Shown: positions 30,888 through 43,166 of the stretch, piece by piece
Layout of the letters: the number at the start of each line of letters is the position of its first letter
Position numbering within the stretch: position 1 is the stretch's first letter
Origin: Arcuatula senhousia
Lineage: Eukaryota > Mollusca > Bivalvia > Mytilida > Mytilidae
Length of the DNA stretch: 64,000 nt
Reading direction: 5' to 3'
Assembly: GCA_963971305.1 (NCBI GenBank)
Contig: OZ020316.1
Span: 15,828,745-15,892,744, forward strand
Notes under the pieces: model-generated
Databases searched by the model: none
Told to the model about the DNA's origin: nothing
What the model saw: the letters and a program-made list of their open reading frames with translations, nothing else
Translations under genes and position numbers: made by a program

Positions 30888-32245
30888 ATTTTTTTTATTC
30901 AGTTGTTAGTCAGTAAGCCAAGCAGCATAATTTCCCCTAAATCAGGAACATGAATATGAAAGGGATGATAAAATGAAAACAAGAGGCTCCAAGGAGCCTG
31001 AATCGCTCACCTGGTCTTGAGTCAACCCTATACATTTTAGGGGCCATAACCACTTTAAGGGGTTATCTGACAACTTCGACCCTATGAAAACTTTTGTAGA
31101 GCTAAATGAACTGAACATTTAAGCAAGCAACAGCTTTTCTCTATCTGCTATAGTTTTCATTCTATAGGCCAAAAACATGAAAAAACGTTATTTTAGGGGC
31201 CATAACCCCTATAAGGGGTCAATTGACAACTTTGACCCTATAAAACTTTTTAAGAGCTAAATGAACTGAACATTTAAGTAAGCAACAGCTTCTCTCTATC
31301 TGCTATAGTTTTTATTCCATAGGCCAAAAATATGAAAAAAACGTTATTTTAGGGGCTGTAACCCCTATAAGGGGTCATCTGACAACTTCGACTCTATGAA
31401 GACTTTTGTAGAGCTAAATGAGCTGAACATTTAAGCAAGCAACAATTTTTCTTTATCTGTAATAGTTTTCATTCTATAGGCCAAAAACATGAAAAAAGCT
31501 ATTTTTCACCTTTAAGGGGCTGAAACTCCTATAAGGGGTCATTTGACAACTTCGACTCAATGCAGACTTTTGTAAAGCTTTTGATGCTGAAGCAGTAGCG
31601 TGCATCAAATTTCATGTATCTCTTATACTTTTAGATTTACAAGCCAAAGACAGTAGTCGGACCCCCCTGGTCTATTTTTAGTAACGGCGGCCATGTTGTT
31701 TGGACGGCGGTCACCATTTGTGCAATCTTGGTAGAGAACATCCCATAGATGAAGTTTGCAAAGTTTCAAAGCAATCGCTTCAGTCGTTTCGGAAGAGAAG
31801 ATTTTCAAAGAAAAGTTAACGACGGACGACGACGACGACGACGACGGACGCCAAGTGATGGCAATAGCTCACCTGGACCTTCGGTCCAGGTGAGCTAATG
31901 AATTGAAAAGATGAAGGGGGGGAAATGGGGACACAAGAGCAATTAGGTTGCAGTTTCGACTGCATGGTGATTCTACAGGTTATATATCCGTAAAGAGCCA
32001 GCTAGGGCTCTTTAGAGTACCAGGAACGGGACAGAAACGGGACATTTTCCCCAACACAATGCACCACAATGGATTGCGTTAAGGTTTTCCACATTATAAA
32101 CTGACGAACCCGGCATTCATTATCACATGGCTACCCCATTCAACCACCTTGGGCAAACATCCCAGTCCTTTTGTGGGCAAAGCTTCCTGACCCGGTGTAA
32201 GGTTTCTGAACGCACTTTAGTGGACTTTTATCGACAAGCTTAATT
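30888..32245 (-). repeat. SINE-like element interrupted by a hairpin-ended element
   Basis: Parts at about 30888-30980 and 31896-32245 read as one element ('aggaacatgaatatgaaagggatgataaaatga' / 'gaaatggggacacaag...cattataaactgacgaac...ttttatcgacaagctta'). The interruption is 30981-31895. The bases 'aatga' occur on both sides of the insert and may be a duplication. Confidence 0.7.
30981..31895 (+). mobile_element. Hairpin-ended tandem element inserted in a SINE
   Basis: Begins 'aagaggctccaaggagcc' (short hairpin) and ends with a 13-bp-stem hairpin, AGCTCACCTGGAC TTC GTCCAGGTGAGCT style, followed by AA. In between are about four tandem units of roughly 155-160 bp ('aggggccataacccctataa', 'gagctaaatgagctgaac') and a (GAC)n run. 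A 3' hairpin with a CTAA terminus is reminiscent of Helitrons, but the class is not established. Truncated relatives lie at 1590 and 10795. Confidence 0.7.
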
Positions 32246-33265
32246 AAATGTGATTGATTTTCGTGAGCGGGGGTATTTGTTCGTGATCAGCGGCTTATAT
32301 TTTTTTTCGATTTTTTGTTTTTGTTGTTGTAAAGGAAAGAAATTAATTTAAGGATGTTAGGAAAGTCGTTTATCATTTTGCTTTATTCGGATCAACATTA
32401 TTTTGCAATAAAACTAAAGTAACTCAAATTATGGTAACATAAGTGACATTTCTGCGAGTCTGTAGCTGCATATGAATTGAGATAAATTACTCTTTACAGC
32501 GATAAAACCTGGTACAAACAGTGTTCTAAATAAGGTCTCTACAGTCTTGTCATTGTAAAAAAACTCTGTAAGAATAACGTAAATGAATTTTATGGTGAAT
32601 TTCATTTGGCAACACGAACCTAATCAAAAAAACATTATCATTCCCTTTTGTGTTGAGAATGTCGGATGAAGTTATTGCCTATCGTCTCAAACAATCGTAT
32701 CGGAAGCCACTGCTAATTAATCACCCATGCTCCGGTTGATGTAATCCGTCCCATCGGAATATCTCATACGCTATTGTACAATGCTGAAACAACTTAACTC
32801 TGACAACTCCTGGATCGTATCAATTACATTTAATTTCATCAAATTATCGATTGCCACTTCATCTTGATTGGAACCGATAACCGAGTGTAGTACGGATATT
32901 CCGGGAGTTCAGCGAGTAGAAGACCTGTTTCGGCGTCACTGCTTCTACACAGTATCTCAGCAGAAAATTGCATGTTTCTATGTGTTTTCTCTCATAATCA
33001 AAAAGTTGTTTTAGAAGCCGGCACTCTGTTAAGGCACCAGTGGATCCGAAATTTTAAGATAGGTCCCTTTTATTAAGCAAAGATGCGGCTTGGCTTGTTT
33101 TGCATAAAAAAATTCTTATCCATTCAGTTCTTGTACATCTCCTTTCAGATCAGTCAATGTGCAATTGTTATTGCAAAGGATAAAAATAAGCACCAGCTGC
33201 AGCACCTGTGCAGGTTCCAGGTGGCCAATAAGCCCACTGCAGCTTATCGGTAAAATTCCACTTAT
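32246..33265. other. Non-coding stretch, nothing recognised
   Basis: AT-rich with homopolymer runs; no ORF with recognisable features. Confidence 0.4.
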
Positions 33266-33269
33266 GAGT

Positions 33270-33600
33270 GCTCTTAAACCTGACATTTGCGTCGGGATCC
33301 GGAAAGCAATTGGAATGTGAGCCCCGGATGGTTGAATTGGGCAGTCCTGTCATATTGCATGCTGGGGTGCCGGTCAGGCTTTAATGCGGAAAACCTGAAC
33401 GAAAATTTAAATACTGAAATGTCTCGATTAGAGAAAATTCCATGTGCCCCCTCCCCCATGCAGGAGGATTATTTGTCCGATCCTACCCATCCCTCTTTTT
33501 TCCAGTGGCAGCCAATAGTCTCAATCCTGATTGGTCTTCTGTCCTAATTTCCTAAACTTCATCATCATGTTATGTTCATTTTATTACACCTTTCTATTCC
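33270..33600 (+). repeat. Diverged SINE-like fragment
   Basis: 'gggatccggaaagcaattggaatgtgagccc', 'ggttgaattgggcagtcctgtcat', 'gcggaaaacctgaacg' and a tail 'ccagtggcagccaatag...catcatcatgttatgttcatttta' follow the family order on the plus strand. Confidence 0.6.
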
Positions 33601-33604
33601 ATTT

Positions 33605-34730
33605 CACAGATAAAGCCGAATTCCGTTTTTCGTTTTGCTTAGTAGTAAAGCTATGACTAACTATCTCGAATGAGAACAAAAATATGTATGCGTTGTCTCT
33701 ATAAACAAAACAAATAATAAAGATATCTGAAAAACATATCTGTAAGATAAATGGTAACAAACAAATGTCTAAAAAAATCCTGTAAATGTATACTATACTT
33801 GACCACCTCTCGTAATCCGAATACAAAGGTTTATAACAGAAACAATTCGCAGCCTAAACAAAGAAATAAATAAGTGTCATCCATCATGAAATGATATACA
33901 AAAATAATGGTGTGGCCTCTCGCTCTGTCACCGAAGACTCAAGGCTAACTTGCTTCAATAGTTTATTTATCGCCCTCTTGATTATTTTGCCAATGTTTGT
34001 CGACAAAAGATGTGAAGACTGAATGATCATGACTATAGAGAAAGATTGGGCTTACAATACAGAAGGTTATATGTAAAATGAACACTGTGTTCATAATACA
34101 TACAAGTCTCGAAAATACGTAAGAAAATAACATGTATTCAATAGAAATACAATGTTGGATGGTAATTTTGTTGGTAAAATAAAATTTTATTGTTCACTTT
34201 AAAAACAAATTAGGTTTTCTTTAAGTAACCATATCTAAGGTGCACCTCCTATTCCTTGTGCAAATTAACAATTTTTGGTGTTTCCTTACCAATTTAAGGA
34301 CTTTGGTCATTGAACTATATTATGGTAGTAGCCGTTACAGTATCTGCACCTAGATGATTTGATGGATTAAGGTTTATAAGAAAAGCATAGAAGCAAAATG
34401 TGAGTGTCATCCATCATGTTGCAAAGCTTTTTTTCTATTGTCTTGGAATTGATTTATTGTGTTACTGTGTGGTCACTCGATCTATTAGGCTACAGGCTTG
34501 GTTAATTTAGTAGTTTACATCGTGTTGTCTTAATTTACTGCAAGAAAAAGATGACAATTAACACTTGAGGCCTTGTATATATAGTAGAATGTTTTATGCG
34601 AAAATGTATGAGACGTTTACGTTTCAGGAATGCGGCGGTGTTTCAAGATATTTTTCATACTTATACATGCATCTTGCAAATAATCGTTAAAAGGAAAGGC
34701 TTTTTCAATATCTAGGAGTTGTGTTGTCTA
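33605..34730. other. AT-rich stretch, nothing recognised
   Basis: No supported feature. Confidence 0.4.
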
Positions 34731-34735
34731 TATTT

Positions 34736-36035
34736 AAGGTCTTTCCCTTCCACAGAAGGAAAGACCTTACTGTATTTCTTCTGATTATTATTGTTCTTCT
34801 TTTCTGCCATCATTTGATGAAAAGTGTCGCGACATATCTTTTCGATACTTGGTACCATTATTTGGTCATACGAATACTTGCCTAAACCCATGCTTTGAAA
34901 CCGATCTATTTTTAGTAACGGAGTTATCTGCCCCAGACCAAAGGTCAAATCTCAAGGTCAGAGGTCATGGTACACCTTGTTTGCAGTATAGCTCAAAAAC
35001 CATACAAAATTGAAGCAGACATGTAATGGGGAAAATACTCGTCTCATTTAGACCCTTTATTTGATATAAGAGTCGAACACTGTACGACAAACCGTTTTCA
35101 AGTTATGGCCCTTAACGCGTTTCGGTTTATCCGTTTTTGGCTTATAACTTTTAAACCGTCAGAGATAATATAGTAAACATATGGGTTTGTTGTGACCGTC
35201 ATTACAGGTCCTTCAATTTAAGACCAAAGTCGAATTGTTATGGGCAGCCATTTTCAAAATGGCCGACACCGTCAACAGTTTTTATGAAATAACACTTAAA
35301 CCGTACAAAATTGAAGCGGACAATACATGGGAAAAATGTTCGCCATGTCGAGATCTACAAAAAGTATTTCAGGTGCGAAAGCGTAAAACTTGTCGTTTTT
35401 AAGTAGTCGCCCTTGATTCGTATTTTTAAAATGATTTTTGTTTTTAACTTTTAAACCATAAAAGATGGTGAATGAAACATATGGTTTATTTTATAGAGAA
35501 TTGAATTACCTACAATTTGAACCAAAACAGTACATGAATCGGTTGAACGGTTTCAAAATGGCGGCCAAAACAAGTTTCGCGAAACACGTTTTTTGCCCAT
35601 AACTTGAAAACCATAACAGATAGTATAGTAAACATGTATACTTAAATGAATCAGAATGCAAAGAGCTACAATTTGAGTCCAAGGTCAAAGGTCATGGGTC
35701 AAGGTCATTCCCTAGCAATAAGGTAACCTTAATGAAAAGTCCATCGCAACCATACATATTCTTAAACAAGACTACTTTCTGAGATTAGATGTAAGTTTTT
35801 GCAACCGGAAGTGACATTTAGTCCATAGCAACCGACATAAAAGTCCTAAGCAACCATACTTTTTCTGACTCTAAGCCCCCTGATCTTCATTCTGGAGCCT
35901 ATATCACAATAATTGGCAACATCTTGTCATAAACAAAGTGACTCAAATGTCTTTAGTACTTGTATAACATACCATAACAAAAACATAAGACAGGGAAAGA
36001 CCTCACATTTGTTCTCTGAACAAATGACTTTTTAA
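34736..36035 (+). repeat. Hairpin-ended repeat ('aaggtctttccc' family)
   Basis: Starts with a hairpin AAGGTCTTTCCCTTC / GAAGGAAAGACCTT (34736-34768) and finishes near 'acagggaaagacctc', inverted relative to the start, and a small hairpin TTTGTTC/GAACAAA. The interior holds about three degenerate units of roughly 230 bp around 'cataacttttaaaccgt..agatagtatagtaaacatatg'. No ORF. Likely a non-autonomous mobile element; class unknown. Confidence 0.55.
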
Positions 36036-36039
36036 TTAT

Positions 36040-36660
36040 TGCTATAATTCTATTCTATGTATAAATACACCATGGATTCAACATATTCTGCATTCTTGTT
36101 CTTTTTAACTTATCCAACTTCAGCTCAGTTAAATTGTATCAAAACGTATAATGTTCAACATGTATAGATTTTGATGAGCTATGATTGAATTGATTGTTCA
36201 GTAACAAAAAGATCGTTGGTGGATGTTCAAAAGGCTGTAAAACTTAATATAATGGAACAGCTTGTTTATTATAAAAAATCAGTGTAAAAAGTTTATACTT
36301 ACAAGTTAAAGACATATCATCAAGTCGTAATTTTCTACAAAAGTTTGCAAATACGGTTATTGTGTTAACAAAATGATATGAAACAATAACGGTCGCGTTT
36401 CAATAAAAGTGACTGCTAACACTCCTAAACTTTTGTAAATGATTTTCACCGAAGGGCAACATTGGTCAGTGAAACAGACCTTCCAAGCAAGTACTCGTGT
36501 AGCTGATAGGGGTAAGCCGTTTACGAGACAACTCATAGCCGTAGATGGTGAATTAGCCATGAGCAAAACCCCGGCTGTCATAGTATTCTGACGGCGGGTC
36601 AGTGCAATGATTTCAGAGCGATGAAGGTTTGGAACTTAGGTAGCTACAGTTGCTGGGGAT
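36040..36660. other. Non-coding stretch
   Basis: Nothing convincing; a few SINE-like words ('attctgacggcgggtcagtgc') near 36585. Confidence 0.35.
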
Positions 36661-36666
36661 GTCATC

Positions 36667-36770
36667 GACTTGCTACAAGTCCCTCTCTGAGTAATATGTT
36701 AAGTTTATCTTTTTAATATAATATTGTAATTGGAAATTAATTAATATCAGAGAGGGAGTTGTAGCAAGTC
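36667..36770. repeat. 104-bp hairpin with 24-bp arms
   Basis: GACTTGCTACAAGTCCCTCTCTGA pairs with 36747-36770 at 23 of 24 positions around an AT-rich loop of 56 bp. Could be a tiny MITE or a small hairpin transcript; nothing shows which. Confidence 0.75.
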
Positions 36771-36774
36771 TAAA

Positions 36775-37315
36775 ACAAGAATAATGTTAAAGTACACTTA
36801 TCAAATAAATGACGCGGCTGACAGATGCCGTATACATTCTATATATACAACAATGTACCTAATTCTGAATTTTATTTTGTTGCATAACAAATCTTACAGT
36901 TGAATTAATTGTTTCAATGCCTATCATGTATGATTTAATTCGTCTTTGGTGAAATCAATTCAGCGATGTTTATATGTCAAAAATGTATATTGTAAGATTT
37001 AGGGAGATAAAATGGTTTCAATTCAATTTTACGGAACAGCTTAAGCTTGTTTTTGAAAGAGTTTCTATAAAAAAATAGCAGATTATTGATAATGTATATA
37101 CGGGACAAACAAGGAAAAGATTGACACGCCCTACCATTATGAAACAAATTCTCTCGTTTGAAAAGTATTCATTTTTTTCTATTTAAAAAGCCTTGGATTC
37201 TTACTGAATGACAAAAGCAAAAAGAATACTTTCCCAGGATATGTATATTATAAATTTGAACATGTAATAAACGTATTTTAATATGAAACTTTTTAAGATA
37301 ATAACGAAACGAGTG
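36775..37315. other. AT-rich stretch, nothing recognised
   Basis: No supported feature. Confidence 0.4.
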
Positions 37316-37317
37316 GC

Positions 37318-37663
37318 GGAATAGGGTGGCCCTCGTCCGCAGGGGTTGTCAGGTCTATAATACGGAAACCCTGACCGCCGACCATAGCGGGCCAACGTGT
37401 GTGGAGAGTGCACTGCTTCATGCAGGTAAAAGACCCCTTTGTGGACCGCCAAGTAGTGCACCATATAGGCTTAATTTTCTGTCCCACCTCTCCCCATTTC
37501 CTGTGATTCTTCAAAATTTACTTTTCCTTTGTTTCCCACCCCACCTCCATATTTCATTTATCATCATCATTTCATGTTCATTTTGTCATCCTTTTCATGT
37601 TCATGGCCTTTAAATAACCTACATAGCGTTGCAAGGGCGTAAAACACCAACTCACTCACCCAA
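37318..37663 (+). repeat. SINE-like element, head-truncated, with CTCA tail
   Basis: From 'aatagggtggccctcgtccg' through 'gtaaaagacccctttgtgg' and 'catcatcatttcatgttcat' to 'gcgtaaaacaccaactcactcac'. Close to the copies at 16131 and 51370. Confidence 0.85.
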
Positions 37664-37689
37664 AGAATGATGTCGTTATTATTCTAGTA

Positions 37690-38112
37690 CTAGGCCGAGT
37701 AAAATATGAGGAAATGAAATTCACATGAAAGGAGTAAAAGAATTTTATCATTGAACGATATAAAGTGGAGGAAAGGGGATCACACGGTCAATCAAGGCTG
37801 CCACTGTAAAAAGAAGGGATGGGTAGGAATTGGCAATTTAGCCTTATACGATGGGTCATACGGGTCCTACTCTTATTGAGAACTGAAGCGTGGTTCTTTA
37901 ACAGACGAGGAACGTGACATTTTTCTAAAACGGTGCATCACCATGGTGTGCGGTCATGTTCTCTGTAGCCTGCTGACCCTGGCATTCATTTTCACAAGGC
38001 TAGGCTCCATTCAACTTCAAAGTCGCTCGGTGAGGTTATGAGCGCTCCGTAATGAACTTTTAACGACATGCTTAGCACTGCTGCGGGCCTTTTCGCCAGC
38101 GGGAACCGGTAG
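37690..38112 (-). repeat. SINE-like element, opposite strand
   Basis: Ends in the reversed head 'cttagcactgctgcgggccttttcgcc'. Sits tail-to-tail with the previous copy, forming a loose inverted pair. Confidence 0.75.
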
Positions 38113-38114
38113 TA

Positions 38115-39140
38115 TTTTCTTCATAAATATCCATTTACGCGCCATTGATGGCAAAATCAAATAAAAAAAAATCTCAGAACTTTTAAATCTATAAATTTAA
38201 ACCATCCTCAACATTTTTTTTAATTCTAAGAATATGTCGTAAACACTGATCAAAATTTCCTTTATTTTCATTCTTACAAATTGATCCAAGAAAAGATCCT
38301 AAACCCAAGTCGTTATTACGAAGCAGCATAAATTCAGAGGAAATGAAAAGCTACTTAAAGATTAACTTCACTGCTCAATCTATCATCTGTAAAGATTTTA
38401 ATAAATAAAAACAATGACGATTAGTTTCGATTTCCTTTTGCCTTTGGAAATGTTTAATTCATAGAACAAAAGGCGTTGCATTTCATTAAAGGTAAACTTC
38501 CTTTAAACGATTCAATATATTGAATTTCATGTCTTCATTTGTCTAAGGAGATCTTTATACCGCTGTGTAACATACTCCGGTCTTGAAAGCATTTTTTTCT
38601 GTTAAAAATCTATTTCTTTTCACTGTTAACAGATTAAGGTATAAAATCAATCCTATCATCAATCTTATCTCTTGTATTTCTGTAAAACTTTCACAAAAAA
38701 ACAAGGGAAAATAATTTATTTTGAAAATCCCATTTTCTTCTATTAGTCTTTCTCATCAATCAACTCAACACACCATTAACGGAAAAAAGCATTTGTTATC
38801 AAATTTCTTATCAAAATAAAAACACATATTTAACCGTCAAATTACTCAATTTGCTGAGGAACGAGGATCCAAACTTGCACGAATCAAGAGGCTTTCTAAA
38901 CATTTAGTTGGTTTCCCTGGAAGTTAAATTAATTTATCGGGTTGTTAATGTTTAAATCGAAGAAAACTGAGAGAAAAACGATCTAAAAATGTATTAAATA
39001 GAAATCGCTCAAATTCGTATTAAATGTGTGAATTCAAACAATGTTTATATGGACCAATCAACGTCATTTCGTTTGCCAAGATAACACAATTAGAACCAAG
39101 TGCCCTGATTCATGTTTTCTAACTATGTCTTCAAATTCAT
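38115..39140. other. Unassigned stretch
   Basis: AT-rich without repeat-family words; no ORF of note. One of the cleaner candidates for unique DNA in the window. Confidence 0.35.
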
Positions 39141-39149
39141 AAAAATAAG

Positions 39150-39650
39150 TTAAGAACTATGATGATACCCCCCGCTACAGAGGTGAAATTTTAGATAAAA
39201 GGTGAACTTCTACATTGTACATTTTATTCAAAGTCCCTAAAATTATGAAAAAAAAAATATGTCAAGACTTCTTTAGAGGTGTACCAGAAACAAGATGGTT
39301 ACCAAATTTGGCCAATGACTAAAGATCATGGATGGATTTGGGAAACCCCAAAAATCGAGAAAAAAAAATAAAGGGTGCACGTCAACTTTATATTAGATAA
39401 ATTCCCTGGAGAAATGAAGAACAAAATCCACCAAAGAGTCTAGAAGACTAGCGGAAACAACATGGAAGCCCGTATTGGACCAATGACCAAAGTATATGGA
39501 TGGTTATTCAAAAATCAGAAGAAAAAAATGAATAAGAAGATGCACATCTACATTAAATAAAGAGGATTCCCTGAAATTATTAAGATTTTTCATCAAGGTG
39601 CTAAATTAGGTAGCAAATGAGATATGGAATGCCTTTTGGCTAAATTACCA
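39150..39650 (+). repeat. Degenerate ~170-bp tandem repeat
   Basis: About three units, each starting with 'ggtgcacgtcaac'-like words (near 39201, 39375, 39540), then 'attccctgga..aat.aag', and 'accaatgacc.aag.atatggatgg'. Strongly diverged. Confidence 0.5.
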
Positions 39651-39686
39651 AAGTACATGAAATGCTGTTGCTGCCCCAATAATTTA

Positions 39687-39900
39687 CTATGGGTCTCGGT
39701 ATTCTGACACTGGGTTTATGTTCAGCCCGAAGAACGACCAAGAAGTGTACCCTATATATAGGTGGCTAAATAGGATGGACCTCGTCTGTTGGGTTGTAAG
39801 GTGTGAAAAAAAATCCTGACTTCTGACTATAGTGGACCAACATGTGAAGAGAGTGTCACGCTTCATACAAGTAAAAAATTCCTTTGGGAAACCTCCAAAA
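39687..39900 (+). repeat. Diverged SINE-like fragment
   Basis: 'ggtctcggtattctgacactggg', 'aacgaccaagaagtgtaccc', 'ggtggctaaatagg', 'gtcacgcttcatacaagtaaaa' follow the plus-strand family order. Confidence 0.65.
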
Positions 39901-39904
39901 TTTG

Positions 39905-40930
39905 AAAAATATAAAATAGGCGCAGAATATATTTTAAGGACATCCATCAAGGCGGCTATGAGGAATAGTTCATGCAAAAGTGTGACGGGCGGACGGAACC
40001 AGTGGATGGAACTAGCCTTCCCAATAAACGCCGCATATTAAATAAGCCGCTACTATGAAAACATAAAAACATAAATTTCACAACCAAAATATTGCAACCT
40101 ATTTCCTTTATCACGATTCAATTGAATTTCGTCTTCCGTCTAGAAAATGGTATCTGTTCCTTCCATAAAAAGATATCATCGTGTATACGAAAATACCCCA
40201 AAACTATCCTTATGCTATAAAATATGACATCAAGGGATTAGAACCAGAGAAGTTAATTATTGATTAACCTCATGAAATTATTCGTCTTCACACGAAAGAT
40301 CTACAATATGGTATTCCCGTTGGTAAATTAATATAGTATCATCGCGGATTAATTTCTTATTTGGCACTGTATTTTTCTGGGCACTCACACTTCAGACGAA
40401 AAGAGGCCACTGTTAGGGTATAATATATTTCAAAATATTTTCTCGAGAAATTCATAAAGCAATTTTTCCCAAATATGTATCGATGTTGCTCCTTTTTCAA
40501 TGTCGAAAAAACAAGTACAAATCTTAGAGAAAATAATAGGGGGCTGATACAATAAAACTGTATTTAGCAGCAGGAAAACTATATTCCTATAGAGGCCTCA
40601 TTCTATATGATATGATAAAGTAATAACAAGAGACATATATGATTAAGTTTATGTGAAATTTGTATTAAACTAAATGGACGCAAGTCGCCGTTAGAAAAAC
40701 AATATCTGTTACTTAGCAAGGATAAAAATGTTACAGACAAGCTGGTTTAAGTGGAGTTTTGTCGGAAAAATAGAATTACATTTGTTTTATGACCATGCAG
40801 CTGATTCTGTCTAAGTCTAATTGTTTCTGGACTTCAGTGATAATTGTCCACCTACAATGGAATAAAACCTTCTATAGGCTAATAAGGTGGAGCATCAATT
40901 ATCAAATAAGCACTACAGAACTGAAAATAG
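39905..40930. other. AT-rich stretch, nothing recognised
   Basis: No supported feature. Confidence 0.4.
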
Positions 40931-40937
40931 AAAATAA

Positions 40938-41180
40938 AGAGATGTAGAATAAGTGTACGCGACACAGCCCAAAATCAAGCGGCAATTCAGAAACACCACA
41001 ATGGACAACCACCAGCAGCCTTCTACGAAGCCAGAAGGCGCTGCTCGCGGTTTTGCAATTGGCCCATGGTCTAAATAAAATGCATATAATTCAAATCCAG
41101 TCCCGAAATAGTCACAGATAGACCCCTTCTAAAACAAGGAACAAATAAAACGCAAAAAGACAAGTACAAACAAAAGCTTT
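40938..41180 (+). repeat. Dispersed repeat ('gagatgtggaataagtgtacg' family)
   Basis: Second copy of the family seen at 12335, containing 'gaataagtgtacgcgacacag', 'accaccagcagcctt' and 'gcaattggccc'. Confidence 0.65.
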
Positions 41181-41451
41181 GAGAAAGGACGAAAAGAATA
41201 AAAAGGAGTTGTCCTAACCTTGTTCTTTGTATCTATATGTTGTCTCCAACTACATGTATTTCTTAACTATCTTTGGTACCTTTTAAAAAATGAAAATCAT
41301 CGCTCTCATTAATAATTATAAGCAAATGAACAAAACGATACGATAATGGTTTTAATTTAAATAAAAGACTTGTGGACTTTTTTCAGACAAAGTTTGATTC
41401 TACAACATCAATTTTAAGGAAAGAGCAGAAAACACTGACCAATACACTGAG

Positions 41452-41645
41452 TTAGTTAGTTAGTTATTGCTTTACTCCCAAGCAGCGCGATTTCGGCTAT
41501 ATCCGGGAGCAGAACATGAAAGTGGTGATACAATGAACATGAAATGATGATGAAGTGGAGGAAATGGGGACACAAGGCCAATCGGGTTGGAGAGTTTTGA
41601 CTGCCACTGGAAAAGGAAGTGATGGGTAGGGACGGGAAATAGCCA
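41452..41645 (-). repeat. SINE-like fragment, tail-side part
   Basis: Clean example of the 'ttagttattgctttactccc...cagcgcgatttcggctatatccggga' end, abutting the retroelement remnant. Confidence 0.75.
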
Positions 41646-41649
41646 CAGA

Positions 41650-42165
41650 TATTCAGGTGTTCCGGAACGAAAAGAGATCAATTGAAAGTGGGGAGTATAA
41701 CGACTTCTTTTTAAGTGCTACACGGCTGACAAACAAATTGTTAACACAGGGGTACGTTGTTCGCAGGTTATTGTCATCACTCAAGAAATTTTACGGAAGA
41801 CATCATGTACAAATACGGGATTTCTATCTCTCAGATGAGCACAGATGTTGATTTGACATGGAGTTTTGTAATGTCATCCTTTCCGGATAAGACCAACTCT
41901 AAATTGATCTTTGGCAAGGTGATGGGTGTGCTATAGCAAGCATATAATGCTTACTCTCCCGGACCACCTGAGGTCACTCTCGTTCTGACTTTAGTTCATG
42001 TTGCTGAATATTGTTTTGTTGTGTGTGTTTTTGTTTTGTTTTTTTTTGTTGTTGTGTGGTTTGTTTCGTTGTGATGATATTATATGTTTACCAATTTTGT
42101 TTTTTTTTCTATTCGGATTAATGATGTTTGATTACCCCTTTGGTACACTTTGAATCTTTCGAAAA
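41650..42165 (+). pseudogene. Retroelement 3' end: C-terminal coding tail and 3' UTR
   Basis: The frame at 41657-41851 contains LTNKLLTQGYVVRRLLSSLK followed by KFYGRHHVQIRDF. This matches the expected C-terminal wording (LTxKLLxQGY..xxL...F.KFY.R) of an RT-bearing retroelement family common in molluscs. After the stop, the sequence has that family's 3' UTR features: 'ctctcccggaccacctgaggtcac', 'ttgttttgttgtgtgtg' and a late 'acccctttggtaca'. All upstream RT coding sequence is missing, so this is a 5'-truncated insertion. Family recognition is from memory; the family name is uncertain. Confidence 0.55.
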
Positions 42166-42169
42166 TGTG

Positions 42170-43060
42170 CATTACATTTCAAATTAAAATAGAATAATGA
42201 AATAATAGTTCGTTTGTGTTTGCTAACCCGTTTGGGGTTTTTATGCACCAAACTATTACTTAGTAACATAAACTAACATTTTAACTTTAAGTTCTATTTT
42301 TTCCTAAATGTTATAAATCTAGTGTTTCGCTTTTACCCGAAGTTGAAATTATGGTATGTGATATAATAGAAGAATGCCTGCATTTTAAACCAAAATAATA
42401 CAAAAATGTTGAAACTTAAGTTTTGTTACAGCGTAACACTGAAATTAGTTGCATTTAAATGCATTTTATTCATTGTCTTCTTCCCTGCATAAAATATAAT
42501 GTTTTATATGAAACCCAATAAATCCCACAAAAACATTACAGATCTTATACATGAAAATAAGCATTTAACAATAATTCTTATTTTACCCGTAAAGTCTCTT
42601 ATTTCATTGTCTTTTTTTTAAAAAGCATGCACGCACACTCAAGATATTAAATTATATAGTTTAAGAAAAAAAATATAAACAACTTCTCTTTTAAAGAGAT
42701 ATTTATGCGTAATAAAATTATCTATTAAATATGGATTTTTACCATTTTTAGCCAAAGAAAACAAAAAGCATATATTTACCATTCGATAACATATAAGGTT
42801 TACTTAGTTTTAAACTAAAAGTTAAATAATCAGACTCTTTTATAAACAAAGAAGAGGATACCAAAAATTGAAATTTAGAAAACAAACATTAAATTTTATT
42901 ATGTAGATTTATTTTTGCGAGTAGAATATATCTTGGAAAATAAGCATTAAAATTCAATAAGTAAATATCCCAAATTTATTTTTATTCGCCTTTTCATGAT
43001 ACCTGTCTGTAATTCCTGGAGGAAATAAATAATTGAACAGTCCAACCAGGATCTATTGTT
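42170..43060. other. Very AT-rich stretch upstream of promoter candidate
   Basis: No repeats or ORFs recognised. Confidence 0.4.
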
Positions 43061-43156
43061 ATGGATCGCGTGGTAGCAGGTTAATCGTTCAGATCAATAG
43101 AGTTTTTAGTTGGTAGTTAGCGGAATTATAACTTTATCGAGGAATCACATGGAAGT

Positions 43157-43166
43157 TCTCGCGAGA
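43157..43166. promoter_or_regulatory. TCTCGCGAGA core promoter motif
   Basis: A perfect copy of the palindromic TCTCGCGAGA element, known in animals as a strong (often bidirectional) promoter motif bound by BANP. GGAAGT, an ETS-like site, precedes it by a few bases. The surrounding DNA is AT-rich, so the motif stands out. A short candidate exon lies 475 bp downstream on the plus strand. Confidence 0.5.

Noticed and set aside
41657..41851. Stand-alone small host gene
   Set aside because: The residue pattern and following UTR wording match a retroelement C-terminus instead.
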